Below are positions 17,044 through 25,447 of a stretch of 64,000 nt of DNA, one piece after another (positions within the stretch are counted from its first letter, which is position 1; every line of letters begins with the position of its first letter). Made by a program: the position numbers and the translations under genes. The notes beneath the pieces are model-generated. The model did not search any database, was not told the origin of the DNA, and saw only the letters and a program-made list of their open reading frames with translations. The stretch comes from Phycisphaeraceae bacterium (lineage in GTDB: Bacteria > Planctomycetota > Phycisphaerae > Phycisphaerales > Phycisphaeraceae), in assembly GCA_028284155.1 (NCBI GenBank), contig JANQSF010000134.1, positions 62,001-126,000 of the forward strand, given 5' to 3'.

Positions 17044-17319
17044 ATGCCCACGATCGACCTCACGCTCTACGGCAAAGTCGACTGCCACCTCTGCGACCGT
17101 CTTGTGTCGCTGCTCGCCCCGCACGTCGAGAACGCGGCTTCACGAGACGTCGAATTCCGCATCACCAAGCGCGACATCCACGACAACCCACAGTGGCTGA
17201 ATTGGTACCGCTACCGCATCCCCGTGCTGACACACGCAGGCAAGGCGATTCTGGAAGGTCGGCCGAGCGAGGACGAGGTGGCGCAGGTCGTCGCGGCTTT
17301 GGTGGATCAGGCCGTTTGA
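17044..17319 (+). CDS. Glutaredoxin-like (DUF836-type) protein, 91 aa
   Basis: Small thioredoxin-fold protein with an N-terminal CxxC, DLTLYGKVDCHLCDRLVSLL (Cys at about 15 and 18). A WYRYRIPVLTHAG segment supplies the cis-proline before strand three, followed by PSEDEVAQVVAALV. Likely a cytosolic disulfide or iron-sulfur related redox protein. Its position just ahead of the formate dehydrogenase genes is suggestive, but a repeat separates them. Confidence 0.85.
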   Translation: MPTIDLTLYGKVDCHLCDRLVSLLAPHVENAASRDVEFRITKRDIHDNPQWLNWYRYRIPVLTHAGKAILEGRPSEDEVAQVVAALVDQAV

Positions 17320-17348
17320 CGTAAACTGATCGACCAGGCACGAAGATC

Positions 17349-17425
17349 GGGTGCCACTGGCGGCTTCCCCGCCAGTGCCTCGACGTGCGACCAAGAGACT
17401 GGCGGGCAAGCCGCCAGTGGCACCC
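17349..17425. repeat. 77-bp double-hairpin repeat, copy upstream of formate dehydrogenase
   Basis: Runs from GGGTGCCACTGGCGGC to GCCGCCAGTGGCACCC. Each half forms a hairpin (ACTGGCGG...CCGCCAGT) and the two halves are also complementary to each other, so it can form a cruciform. A second copy in the same orientation at 22771-22848 has a different loop sequence. Confidence 0.88.
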
Positions 17426-17448
17426 AGCATGACTGGCTCGGATTCAAC

Positions 17449-19236
17449 ATGTCCAACAACCTCATCGCCCTGCAGAACAAGTTCCTCGGCCACGGCCAGA
17501 CCGTTTACGACGCGTTGTCGAATCTGTTTGACGAGCAGGGTTATATCAGTGACGACGACATCGCCAAACTCGCAGCTGAGCACAACCTGCCGCCGCAGCA
17601 CGTGCGGTCGACGGCCAAGTTTTACGAAGAGCTGTCGCACGACAAGCCTGCGACGAAAGTGGTCAAGGTTTGCAACGGCGAGGCGTGCCGCGCCGCGGGC
17701 GACGGCGGGTGCGCGGCGGTCGAGCGTGACCTTTGCGATCCGCTGAACACCAAGATGGGCGAGACCAACGACGCCGGCGTGCGCGTCGAGCACGTCGCCT
17801 GCCTCGGGTACTGCGGCCTTGGTCCGAACGTCATGATCGACGACCTGCCGGTGTCGCTGGCCGACGACGGCGCGAGGGAGAAGCTGATTGACCATGTCAA
17901 AACCGGCTCGCCGCACGGCCTGACCGAACCGGTCAATACGTGCATCGCGCCGACCGGCAACAAGCCTTGCGTCCTGATGCGTCGATTCAATGACGACGTG
18001 ACAAGCATCGACGCCGCCCGCTCGGCCGGCGTCTACAAGTCGCTTGAAAAGGCCGTGACGTCGATGTCGCCGCAAGACGTGATCGACCAAGTTAAAGCGA
18101 GCCAACTGCGTGGCCGGGGCGGCGCGGGGTTTCCGACAGGGATCAAGTTCCAGACCGTGTCCGACAGCGAGGCCGACGACGGGACCGGGCGGAATTTCAT
18201 CGTTGTCAACTTCGACGAGGGCGACGCTGGCTCGTACATCGATAAGGAACTGGTCGAACGCGACCCGCACGGCCAACTTGAAGGCATCCTGCTCGCCGCG
18301 TACGCGTGCGGCGCGCAGGAGGCGATCATTTACACGCGATTTGAGTACCCCGCCGCGCAGCGCGTGTTGCAACAAGCCATCGACGAGGCGAAAGCGGCCG
18401 GCCTGATCGCAGCGCCGCTGTTCGGCTCCGCATTCCAATGCGACGTGCGTCAGGTGCGCGGCCAGGGCGCTTACATCTGCGGCGAGGAGACGAGCCTGTT
18501 GCGCTCTCTCGAAGGCGTGCCTGCGCTGGTCAGCATCCGCCCGCCGTTCCCGGCGCAGAAGGGCCTGTGGGGCTGCCCCACCGCTGTCAATAACGTCGAG
18601 ACGATCCACAATCTGCCGTGGATCATCGAACACGGCGGCGACGCCTACGCCGCGCTCGGCTACGAACGCTCGCGCGGGACGAAGGCGGTGAGCCTGAACG
18701 CGCGTGTCAAGAACCCCGGCATGTACGAGGTCGAATTTGGCGTCACGCTGCGCGACATCATCTTCGACCTGGCAGGAGGCATGGCCGACGGACATACGTT
18801 CAAGGGCGTGCAGGTCGGCGGCCCGCTCGGCGGCATCCTGCCGGAGCACCTGCTCGACACGCCGCTCGACTTTGAGTCGCTGGCCAAAGTCAACGGCATC
18901 GTCGGCCACGCCGGCATCGTCGTCTATTCCGACGCGGACGACCTGGTTGACATCTGCCGCAACCTCATGGCTTTCTGCGCCGTCGAAAGCTGCGGCAAGT
19001 GCTTCCCCTGCCGCATCGGCGCGGTGCGCGGGACCGAACTGTTCGACCAGATGACCGACCCCGCCGGACGGGGCGCGACGGACGCCAAACTGTCGCTGTT
19101 GTCCGAGTTGTGCGAAACCATGAAATACGGCTCGCTCTGCGCGCTGGGGGGTATGATTCCACTGCCGATCGAATGCCTCCTGGAGTACTTCCCGCACGAG
19201 CTGGCAAAGTACCGGCGTGCGGCGGTCGGGGCGTGA
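17449..19236 (+). CDS. fdsB: NAD-dependent formate dehydrogenase beta subunit (NuoE-NuoF fusion type), 595 aa
   Basis: Diaphorase subunit passing electrons from the alpha subunit to NAD+. Residues 1-160 form a thioredoxin-like [2Fe-2S] domain with Cys at 75, 80, 118 and 122 (CNGEAC; CLGYC), like NuoE/FdsG. From about residue 210 it is NuoF-like: QLRGRGGAGFPTGIKF (NADH/FMN-binding glycine loop), GAYICGEETSLLRSLEG, and a C-terminal [4Fe-4S] site SCGKCFPCRIGAVRG. The fused order resembles FdsB-type soluble NAD-linked formate dehydrogenases and HydB-like diaphorases. The partner alpha subunit starts at 19900, separated by a toxin-antitoxin pair. The HydB alternative is excluded mainly by that partner. 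Confidence 0.88.
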   Translation: MSNNLIALQNKFLGHGQTVYDALSNLFDEQGYISDDDIAKLAAEHNLPPQHVRSTAKFYEELSHDKPATKVVKVCNGEACRAAGDGGCAAVERDLCDPLNTKMGETNDAGVRVEHVACLGYCGLGPNVMIDDLPVSLADDGAREKLIDHVKTGSPHGLTEPVNTCIAPTGNKPCVLMRRFNDDVTSIDAARSAGVYKSLEKAVTSMSPQDVIDQVKASQLRGRGGAGFPTGIKFQTVSDSEADDGTGRNFIVVNFDEGDAGSYIDKELVERDPHGQLEGILLAAYACGAQEAIIYTRFEYPAAQRVLQQAIDEAKAAGLIAAPLFGSAFQCDVRQVRGQGAYICGEETSLLRSLEGVPALVSIRPPFPAQKGLWGCPTAVNNVETIHNLPWIIEHGGDAYAALGYERSRGTKAVSLNARVKNPGMYEVEFGVTLRDIIFDLAGGMADGHTFKGVQVGGPLGGILPEHLLDTPLDFESLAKVNGIVGHAGIVVYSDADDLVDICRNLMAFCAVESCGKCFPCRIGAVRGTELFDQMTDPAGRGATDAKLSLLSELCETMKYGSLCALGGMIPLPIECLLEYFPHELAKYRRAAVGA

Positions 19237-19291
19237 TCGGCCTATGTAGAGTGGGCACTGCCCACCAGAATCGATCAAGAAGGACTCAATC

Positions 19292-19489
19292 ATGGTGCTA
19301 CAGATCAACTTCACGCCAGACGAAGAAGAAGCCCTGCGTCAGATCGCCGAGCAGCGCGGTGTCGCGTTGGAAGAGATGGCTAAGCAGGAATTGATGAAGC
19401 TTACACAGGTTGTGGACGACGATACGTTCAAAGCCAATCTGGAAGCTTCGATTCGAGACAACGACGAACTACTTCGGCGATTGGCCTGA
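19292..19489 (+). CDS. Putative antitoxin of a Doc-type pair, 65 aa
   Basis: Acidic, mostly helical small protein (TPDEEEALRQIAEQRGVALE; FKANLEASIRDNDELLRRLA). The RBS AAGGA lies upstream. It ends three bases before the start of the Doc-family gene, the usual translational coupling of antitoxin and toxin. It is not clearly a Phd protein. The first half (INFTPDEEEALRQIAEQRG) looks like an RHH-type or AbrB-free DNA-binding helix, and the C-terminal tail would be expected to cover the toxin's active site. Function is inferred from position and size. Confidence 0.7.
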   Translation: MVLQINFTPDEEEALRQIAEQRGVALEEMAKQELMKLTQVVDDDTFKANLEASIRDNDELLRRLA

Positions 19490-19491
19490 AG

Positions 19492-19878
19492 ATGAATTAC
19501 ATCACTCTGGAACAGGTGCTCGTCGCACACCAGAGGGCCTTGCAACACTCAGGCGGATCAGACGGGATCCGCGACCGGGGTGCGCTGGAATCGGCTGTCG
19601 CGCAACCACGGATGACATTCGGCGGCCAAGACCTGTACGTCACGTTGCATGAGAAAGTGGCTGCACTCGGGTTTTCACTCGTCATGAATCACCCTTTTGT
19701 CGATGGCAACAAGCGCGCAGGATACTTGGCGATGGACAACATGTTGCGAGCCAACGGCTATAGGATCGCCGTCTCACCCGACGAAGGCGAACGCATGATC
19801 CTCGCCATCGCCGCCGGCAACGCCTCGCGGGAACAACTGGTCGAATGGTTGAAGACCTATTGCGTGCAGACAGACTGA
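19492..19878 (+). CDS. doc: Doc-family (death-on-curing) toxin, 128 aa
   Basis: Fic/Doc fold. The active-site motif is HPFVDGNKRAGYLAMDNML (residues about 66-84), the Doc-type H-x-F-x-D-x-N-K-R variant. It also has an N-terminal MNYITLEQVLVAHQ and GIRDRGALESAVAQPRMTF, typical of the family. Known Doc proteins phosphorylate EF-Tu and stop translation. It is coupled to the 65-aa gene upstream. The odd feature is position: this pair sits between the two subunits of formate dehydrogenase on the same strand. Confidence 0.92.
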   Translation: MNYITLEQVLVAHQRALQHSGGSDGIRDRGALESAVAQPRMTFGGQDLYVTLHEKVAALGFSLVMNHPFVDGNKRAGYLAMDNMLRANGYRIAVSPDEGERMILAIAAGNASREQLVEWLKTYCVQTD

Positions 19879-19899
19879 AACACTCCAAAGAAGATTGAC

Positions 19900-22683
19900 A
19901 TGATCCGATCTCTGGACAACGGACACACCAAGGTCACCGTCACCATCGACGGCCGAGACGTGCGTGTCGATGAAGGCACGACCGTGTTGCACGCCCTGCG
20001 CTCGACGGGCAAGGACGTGCCGACGCTGTGCTACTCCGACCGCATGAAGCCATACGGCGCGTGCCGGACCTGCCTGGTCGAGCACGAGGGGCGCAAGCCG
20101 GTCGCCGCGTGTCACACGCCGGTCTCTGAAGGCGCGTCATACAAGACGTCGTCGCCGCTGCTCACGCGGTTGCGGAAGAACATCACCGAACTGATCGTCA
20201 GCGACCACCCATTGGAATGTCTCGACTGCACAGCCAACGGTCGTTGCGAGTTGCAGACGCTGGCGCAGCAGGTCGGGCTGCGGACGCCGCGTTACGAGAA
20301 CCCGCGGACGCACAACCCGCCGAAGGACGATTCGCACCCGTTTATCAAGCTCGAGATGGACAAGTGCATCGGCTGCGCCCGCTGCGTCCGCGCCTGCGAC
20401 GAGGTCCAGGGGTCGTTCATCCTGGGCATGGAAGGGCGCGGGTACGACACGCGTGTGATCGCCGGCAACGACACCGGCTTCGAGGAAGCCAACTGTGTGA
20501 GCTGCGGGCAGTGCGTTGTCGAGTGCCCCGTCGCCGCGCTCGAGGAGCCGGGCACGCGCGACCACGGCCTGCCCGACAGCACGGTCAACACGACGTGTTC
20601 CTATTGCGGCGTCGGCTGCTCGCTCGACGTGCACGTGAAGGACGGCAGCGTCGTGAACATCACGCCCAGCCCGACGGGCTCGGCCAACCTGGGCCACACT
20701 TGTGTCAAGGGTCGTTTCGCCCACCAGTTCGCGCACAGCGACGACCGCCTGACGACGCCGCTGATCAAGCAACCGGACGGCTCCTTCCGAGAGGCGTCGT
20801 GGGACGAAACGTTCGATCTGATCGCGACGAAGTTTAAGCAGGTCCGCGACGACCACGGCCCCGACGCGTTCAGCATGATCTCGTCGTCGCGCTGCACGAA
20901 CGAAGAAAACTACCTGATGCAGAAGTTCGCCCGTGTCGTCATGGGCACGAACTCAATCGACAACTGCTCACGCGTGTGTCACTCGCCGTCCGCTTACGCG
21001 CTGGGCAAGGCGCTGGGAACCGGCGCCGGCACGAACAGCTTCCAGGACGTGCACGAATCCGACGTGCTGTTGATCATCGGCGCGAACCCGACCGAAGCAC
21101 ACCCCGTGTTCGGTGCGCGGATCAAGCAGTCCGTCATGGCCGGCTGCAAGCTCATCATCATCGACCCCCGAAACACCGAACTCGCTCAATTGGCCGACGT
21201 GCACCTGCCGCTTCGGCCTGGGTCGAACGTCGCGGTCGTCAATGCGCTGCAGCACGTCCTGATTGAAGAGAACCTGATTGACCCCGACTTCATCGCGCAG
21301 TTCACCGAAGGCTTCGATGTCGTGCGCGAGGAATTGAAAACCTGCACGCCCGAGTGGGCTCAGGAAATCAGCGGTGTCGATCCCGATTTGATCCGCGATG
21401 CAGCGCGTCTCTATGCGTCCGGTGACGCGGCGCAGATCCTCTGGGGTCTGGGCGTCACGGAAGCCGGCCACGGGTCCAACACCGCGTTTGGCCTGATCAA
21501 CATGGCGGTCATGACCGGCAACATCGGCCGAGCGGGCACGGGTTCCAGCCCGATCCGCGGGCAGAACAACGTGCAGGGCGCGTCCGACGTCGGCGCGCTG
21601 CCCAACGTGTTCAGCGACTACCGCCCGGTGACCGACCCCGAAGCGCGGGCGGAGCACGCCAACGTCTGGGGCATCGAGCCGCCGACGAACAAGGGCTTAC
21701 GCATCCCCGACATGTTCAACGCCGCCCAGGAAGGCACGCTCAAGGCGATGTACATCCTGGCTGAGGACGTCGCACAATCCGACCCGAACACGTCGCACGT
21801 CGTGGGCGCGCTCGAGTCGCTCGACTTCCTGGTCGTCCAGGAAATCTTCATGAACCCGACAGCCGAGTTGGCCGACGTCGTCCTGCCCGGCACGACGTTC
21901 CTTGAAAAGGACGGCACGTTCGTCAACAGCGACCGGCGCATCCAGCGCGTCCGCGCCGCCATCGAGCCGATTCCGGGCACGATGATCGACGGCGATATCA
22001 CGAACACGATCGCGCGCCGTATGGGCGTGGACCTCGGCTTTGACTCCGGCGAGGGCACGCCCGTCGATGTGTCGCGCGTCATGGACGAACTCGCCGCGCT
22101 GAGTCCGAAGTGGCGTGGTGTCAGTTACGACCGGCTTGAAGAACTCGGCTTCCTCCAGTGGCCTTGCTGGGACGCGGAGCACCCCGGCACGGACATCGTC
22201 CACCGCGACGGTCAGTTCCTGCGCGGCAAGGCGATGCTCACGCCCACGCCCTGGCAGGAGCCGGGCGAGCTGCCCGACGACGAATACCCGATCATGCTCA
22301 CGACCGGCCGACAACTGTTCCACTACAACGTCGGCACGATGACGCGGCGCACAGACGTCTCCAAACTCGTCAAGGCCAAGGAAGAGACGTTGCGTATCCA
22401 CCCGGCCGATGCGCGTCGACTCGACGTACGGCAAGGCGACCTGGTCGACGTCACGTCACGCCGCGGCTCGGTGCGAGTCCGCGCCGAAGTGACCAAAGCG
22501 ACCAACAAGGGCACGGTCTTTATGACCTTCCACTTTCCCGAGTCCCGCACCAACCTGCTGATCTCCGACGCGTGCGATGAGTACACCGGCTGCCCGGAAT
22601 ACAAAGTGTGCGCGGTCCGGATCGAGAAAGTGACCGGCGGCGACACCTCGCCGAAGCAACAAGTCGCCGCGGCCACGACGTGA
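19900..22683 (+). CDS. fdsA: NAD-dependent formate dehydrogenase alpha subunit (molybdo/tungsto-pterin), 927 aa
   Basis: Oxidises formate to CO2. Domains in order: an N-terminal [2Fe-2S] ferredoxin-like region (CYSDRMKPYGACRTCLVE, near residues 46-64); a His/Cys [4Fe-4S] site (HPLECLDCTANGRCELQ); two [4Fe-4S] ferredoxin sites (CIGCARCVRACDEVQ; CVSCGQCVVECPVAAL); and a [4Fe-4S] of the catalytic domain (CSYCGVGCSLDV). The bis-MGD domain has active-site Cys in NCSRVCHSPSAYALG, so it does not use selenocysteine. The C-terminal molybdopterin-dinucleotide-binding region includes LTTGRQLFHYNVGTMTRRT. It pairs with the beta subunit at 17449. FdhD and cofactor genes are not in the window. Confidence 0.95.
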   Translation: MIRSLDNGHTKVTVTIDGRDVRVDEGTTVLHALRSTGKDVPTLCYSDRMKPYGACRTCLVEHEGRKPVAACHTPVSEGASYKTSSPLLTRLRKNITELIVSDHPLECLDCTANGRCELQTLAQQVGLRTPRYENPRTHNPPKDDSHPFIKLEMDKCIGCARCVRACDEVQGSFILGMEGRGYDTRVIAGNDTGFEEANCVSCGQCVVECPVAALEEPGTRDHGLPDSTVNTTCSYCGVGCSLDVHVKDGSVVNITPSPTGSANLGHTCVKGRFAHQFAHSDDRLTTPLIKQPDGSFREASWDETFDLIATKFKQVRDDHGPDAFSMISSSRCTNEENYLMQKFARVVMGTNSIDNCSRVCHSPSAYALGKALGTGAGTNSFQDVHESDVLLIIGANPTEAHPVFGARIKQSVMAGCKLIIIDPRNTELAQLADVHLPLRPGSNVAVVNALQHVLIEENLIDPDFIAQFTEGFDVVREELKTCTPEWAQEISGVDPDLIRDAARLYASGDAAQILWGLGVTEAGHGSNTAFGLINMAVMTGNIGRAGTGSSPIRGQNNVQGASDVGALPNVFSDYRPVTDPEARAEHANVWGIEPPTNKGLRIPDMFNAAQEGTLKAMYILAEDVAQSDPNTSHVVGALESLDFLVVQEIFMNPTAELADVVLPGTTFLEKDGTFVNSDRRIQRVRAAIEPIPGTMIDGDITNTIARRMGVDLGFDSGEGTPVDVSRVMDELAALSPKWRGVSYDRLEELGFLQWPCWDAEHPGTDIVHRDGQFLRGKAMLTPTPWQEPGELPDDEYPIMLTTGRQLFHYNVGTMTRRTDVSKLVKAKEETLRIHPADARRLDVRQGDLVDVTSRRGSVRVRAEVTKATNKGTVFMTFHFPESRTNLLISDACDEYTGCPEYKVCAVRIEKVTGGDTSPKQQVAAATT

Positions 22684-22770
22684 TGCCCAGGTCGATACCA
22701 ATCGTCGTTAGCGTTGCAGCAGGATCGAAGGGCAGTCCTTGTTGCAGAACGTGTTCAAAACATCTGTAGC

Positions 22771-22848
22771 GGGTGCCACTGGCGGCTTGTCCGCCAGTGC
22801 ATTGGCTGGACCACAACAACACTGGCGGACAAGCCGCCAGTGCCACCC
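22771..22848. repeat. 78-bp double-hairpin repeat, copy downstream of formate dehydrogenase
   Basis: GGGTGCCACTGGCGGC to GCCGCCAGTGCCACCC. Same arms and orientation as 17349-17425 but with a different centre. It lies 88 bases after the alpha-subunit stop. Confidence 0.88.
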
Positions 22849-22886
22849 ACGACGACGCTACATTTGAACTGAAAGTGCTCTAGTCA

Positions 22887-23285
22887 TCACTTTCGGTCGT
22901 TCAGGATCGCCGCGGTTTCTTCCCAGCTTCGGCTGCGCACTTCGAGATTGTGGCTTGTCTTACCGCGCTGGTCGGGGCGCTTTGTCGCGGCCCGCGCGAA
23001 GTCCCACAGCACCGATCGGGTGTGCTCGTCCGGGTCGAGGAACTGCACGCCGACCTCGCGCTTGAACAGGCCGGCCGGCTTGATTCGGCAGATGCGCACG
23101 CGCACGGGCAGCTCTCGGCCGAACCCGCGCAGCGTCAGGTCAAACTCTTCGCCCTCGGCCGCGCCCGATAGCTTGCGTGTCAGGACGCACATGCCCTTGG
23201 CGGACAGGTCGTCCACGTCGCCCCACTCGCAGGTGAGCCGTTCGCAGTTGAGTCGACCGCCACGTCGTTTGTCAGCAGCACCCAT
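22887..23285 (-). CDS. PilZ-domain protein, 132 aa
   Basis: Probable cyclic-di-GMP receptor. N-terminal ADKRRGGRLNCERLTCEWGD supplies the basic R-x-x-x-R type patch, and VDDLSAKGMCVLTRK the [D/N]-x-S-x-x-G motif. The remainder gives the six-stranded barrel (FDLTLRGFGRELPVRVRICR; REVGVQFLDPDEHTRSVLWD). Single-domain, cytosolic. It is convergent with the formate dehydrogenase block and not obviously in an operon. Confidence 0.85.
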   Translation of the reverse strand: MGAADKRRGGRLNCERLTCEWGDVDDLSAKGMCVLTRKLSGAAEGEEFDLTLRGFGRELPVRVRICRIKPAGLFKREVGVQFLDPDEHTRSVLWDFARAATKRPDQRGKTSHNLEVRSRSWEETAAILNDRK

Positions 23286-23421
23286 GTTGCTTGCCCCTGA
23301 ATGAATCTCCCCACGTCACAACCGAACGATCTAATCAGATGATCGGCCAACAGGACAAGCGGCTACAGATCATGAAGTTGTCAAGCTTAGAAGGTCGTGC
23401 CGCCGGTGACGGTCGTAACGA

Positions 23422-24354
23422 TCAGGCCAACGCCGAATTGGCAGACAGCAGCAACGTCGCCGCGTCGCGCACGGCCGGGTGGTCGGCCGAGTCGAGATTC
23501 GACAGCAGCGGCAGGATCGGCCCGGTGTCGGCGACACCTGCCAGCGCGACCGCGTCGTGCAGCACGCGGATCGGGCTGATCGCGTTGCGCAGGTCTTCCA
23601 GCGGCTTGAAGATCAACCGAATCCGTTCCGCCTCGTCGAAGTCGCCCGACTTGATCGCGTCGAACATCGCCATCGACAACCCCGGTGCGACGCACACACA
23701 GCCCGACGTGAACCCGCCGAGGCCGTAGTCGCGCAAGTGCACGACGGCAGGCTGCTCGCCGATCCCGCTCATGACCATCGACGGATCGACCGCGTCAATC
23801 AGCGCGGTGAGGTAAGGGTCGTCGTGCGGCGCGTCATTGCCATCTTTCACGATCGCGTACTTGATCACACTCACCAAGCCGTCGGCCACGAGTCGTTTCA
23901 CGTCGTCGACTTCGAGGTAGCCGTCGGCCTTGATGTAAATCACGGCCGGCCGACCGAACGACTCCACGAACCGGCGGATACCAACGGCCGTCCCGCTCGG
24001 CGTCGCGCCGAACGCCGCGGGCAACACCATCGCCGTTGGGAAGTCCCGCCCGCGCAGCACGTCGGCCTGGTCCATCATCTTGCCGTAGTCCGGCCCGACC
24101 GACGGGATCACCAGCGTGTCGTCGGAGACGGCCTCGCTCAAGAAGTCGAGTAGTTTCGCGTACTCGCTGACCGCGATGTTATATAGGTTCGCGTTGCCGC
24201 CATACAGCAACGTCGACACACCGCCCGACTCGATATGACGGACGAGCGCGACATTCGCCTCGCGGTTGATCGACAGGTCGTCATGCCGGGCCAGCGGCGG
24301 GACAGCGACGACGGAACGGGTGAGTGTGTCGGCATTAACGGGGGTCGTTTGCAT
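23422..24354 (-). CDS. DapA-family (DHDPS/NAL) aldolase or dehydratase, 310 aa
   Basis: TIM-barrel Schiff-base enzyme. MQTTPVNADTLTRSVVAVPP begins a standard family N-terminus, chosen over an extra six residues upstream. Conserved-type features are GGVSTLLYGGNANLYNIAVS (in place of the usual G-T-T-GE), the pyruvate-site region PAVIYIKADGYL, and the Schiff-base lysine in VSVIKYAIVKDGND. Known relatives include dihydrodipicolinate synthase and 2-keto-3-deoxy-sugar-acid aldolases/dehydratases. Nearby, on the same strand two genes upstream, is a sugar-acid-type dehydratase. I therefore favour a 2-keto-3-deoxy-acid step over lysine biosynthesis, as inference. Confidence 0.82.
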   Translation of the reverse strand: MQTTPVNADTLTRSVVAVPPLARHDDLSINREANVALVRHIESGGVSTLLYGGNANLYNIAVSEYAKLLDFLSEAVSDDTLVIPSVGPDYGKMMDQADVLRGRDFPTAMVLPAAFGATPSGTAVGIRRFVESFGRPAVIYIKADGYLEVDDVKRLVADGLVSVIKYAIVKDGNDAPHDDPYLTALIDAVDPSMVMSGIGEQPAVVHLRDYGLGGFTSGCVCVAPGLSMAMFDAIKSGDFDEAERIRLIFKPLEDLRNAISPIRVLHDAVALAGVADTGPILPLLSNLDSADHPAVRDAATLLLSANSALA

Positions 24355-24378
24355 GGCTGAGAGTCTATCCAACTCCGG

Positions 24379-25290
24379 TCAGTCGGGCACTCGGTACGTC
24401 GTCACCGTCGCGTAGTGGTCGGACACATCCGACTCGATCACGCGGTGCTCAACGACCTGCCAGTCGCGCGGGGCGAGGATGTAGTCGATCCGTTCGTCCT
24501 TGCTTGGAAACGTCGCCGGCCCGTCCCACTGCGCGGCGAATCGCCTGGTCTGCTTGAGCAGCGTCATCGTCGGCTCGTGCGGCTGCGCGTTGAAGTCCCC
24601 GGCCAGGATGACGTCGCGTGCGTCGGTGTAGTCGAGCACGGCGTTCGTTTGTTCTAGGTTGTTCTGCGGGTTGAACGAGTCGAAGTGCAACGAGCACATC
24701 TCGACGCGTCGGCCTGCGATCGTCGCGGCGCACCACAGCGCCCGGCGATTGTTCTTGGTCATGTAGAACGGCCGACGCCCCGGCAGGTCGGGGTTGCCCA
24801 CGGGTTCGAGTTTGAGTCGAGACAAGATCGCCGCGCCGCCCGCGACCTTGTAGAACGGCAAGCCGAGGTTGTAGTGCTCGCCATACGCCCACACGGGAAT
24901 CCGCGACTCCCGCGCGATCAGGTCGAGTTGATCAACCGGACACGGGCCGCACGACTTGACGACCTCGCACAAGAAGACGAGGTCGGGGTTTTCGTCGCGG
25001 ATCAACCCTCCGATCTCCTTTGCGCGTTGCTCGACATTCGCACGGTCGTCGAACGACATACCGCCCTGATGCACAAAGCACTTGGCGATGTTGAACGTCA
25101 TGAGCTTGACAGTTTCACCCGGCTCGACGACACGCAACTCGTTCTCGCCATCAATCTGTTCGAGGACCACCGTGTTGCCGTGGTTCAGGACAAGGCCGTT
25201 GACGACGACCAGCGCCGCCAACAGCACGATCAGCGATACGACGGTGATCGCCGCACGCCGTGTCCAACGCCGGAGTCTGGGTCGTTTCAT
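24379..25290 (-). CDS. Membrane-anchored endonuclease/exonuclease/phosphatase family protein, 303 aa
   Basis: The start at 25290 is preferred because the upstream open frame runs through an intergenic repeat. The N-terminus is basic, then one transmembrane helix (AAITVVSLIVLLAALVVVNG). The EEP fold follows: LMTFNIAKCF, NPDLVFLCEVV (metal-binding Glu), SLHFDSFNPQNN, VILAGDFNAQP (catalytic D-x-N), and a C-terminal SDVSDHYATVT (SDH). It could be a phosphodiesterase, sphingomyelinase-like or nuclease-like enzyme; the substrate is not predictable. It lies between the sugar-acid dehydratase and DapA-family genes on the same strand, 24 bases from the latter. Confidence 0.85.
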   Translation of the reverse strand: MKRPRLRRWTRRAAITVVSLIVLLAALVVVNGLVLNHGNTVVLEQIDGENELRVVEPGETVKLMTFNIAKCFVHQGGMSFDDRANVEQRAKEIGGLIRDENPDLVFLCEVVKSCGPCPVDQLDLIARESRIPVWAYGEHYNLGLPFYKVAGGAAILSRLKLEPVGNPDLPGRRPFYMTKNNRRALWCAATIAGRRVEMCSLHFDSFNPQNNLEQTNAVLDYTDARDVILAGDFNAQPHEPTMTLLKQTRRFAAQWDGPATFPSKDERIDYILAPRDWQVVEHRVIESDVSDHYATVTTYRVPD

Positions 25291-25325
25291 GCGTGTGGTA
25301 CGGCCGACCGCGTGGTCAAGTTCCC

Positions 25326-25440
25326 GTAGGGTGGGCCAAGGCTTTGCGCGGCCCACCATGGGGGCTGCTTTGTCGTATTCAAGGCTGCGTTGTTCATGAA
25401 CGTCCATCGGTGGGCCGCGCCGAGCCTTGGCCCACCCTAC
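25326..25440. repeat. Inverted repeat with GTAGGGTGGGCC ends
   Basis: 18-bp perfect terminal inverted repeats (GTAGGGTGGGCCAAGGCT and its complement) enclosing a second inverted pair (GCGCGGCCCACC / GGTGGGCCGCGC). It fills the gap between the dehydratase stop and the phosphodiesterase-type gene. Confidence 0.85.
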
Positions 25441-25447
25441 GTTCGAG

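Noticed and set aside
17449..19236. Call as [FeFe]-hydrogenase diaphorase HydB
   Set aside because: Partner subunit carries a molybdopterin formate-dehydrogenase domain, not an H-cluster.
17140..19314. 724-aa minus-strand open frame
   Set aside because: Shadow of fdsB, the TA leader and the glutaredoxin-like gene; no domain and typical antisense composition.
20960..20990. Selenocysteine in formate dehydrogenase
   Set aside because: The active-site codon in SRVCHSPS is a Cys codon, with no in-frame TGA.
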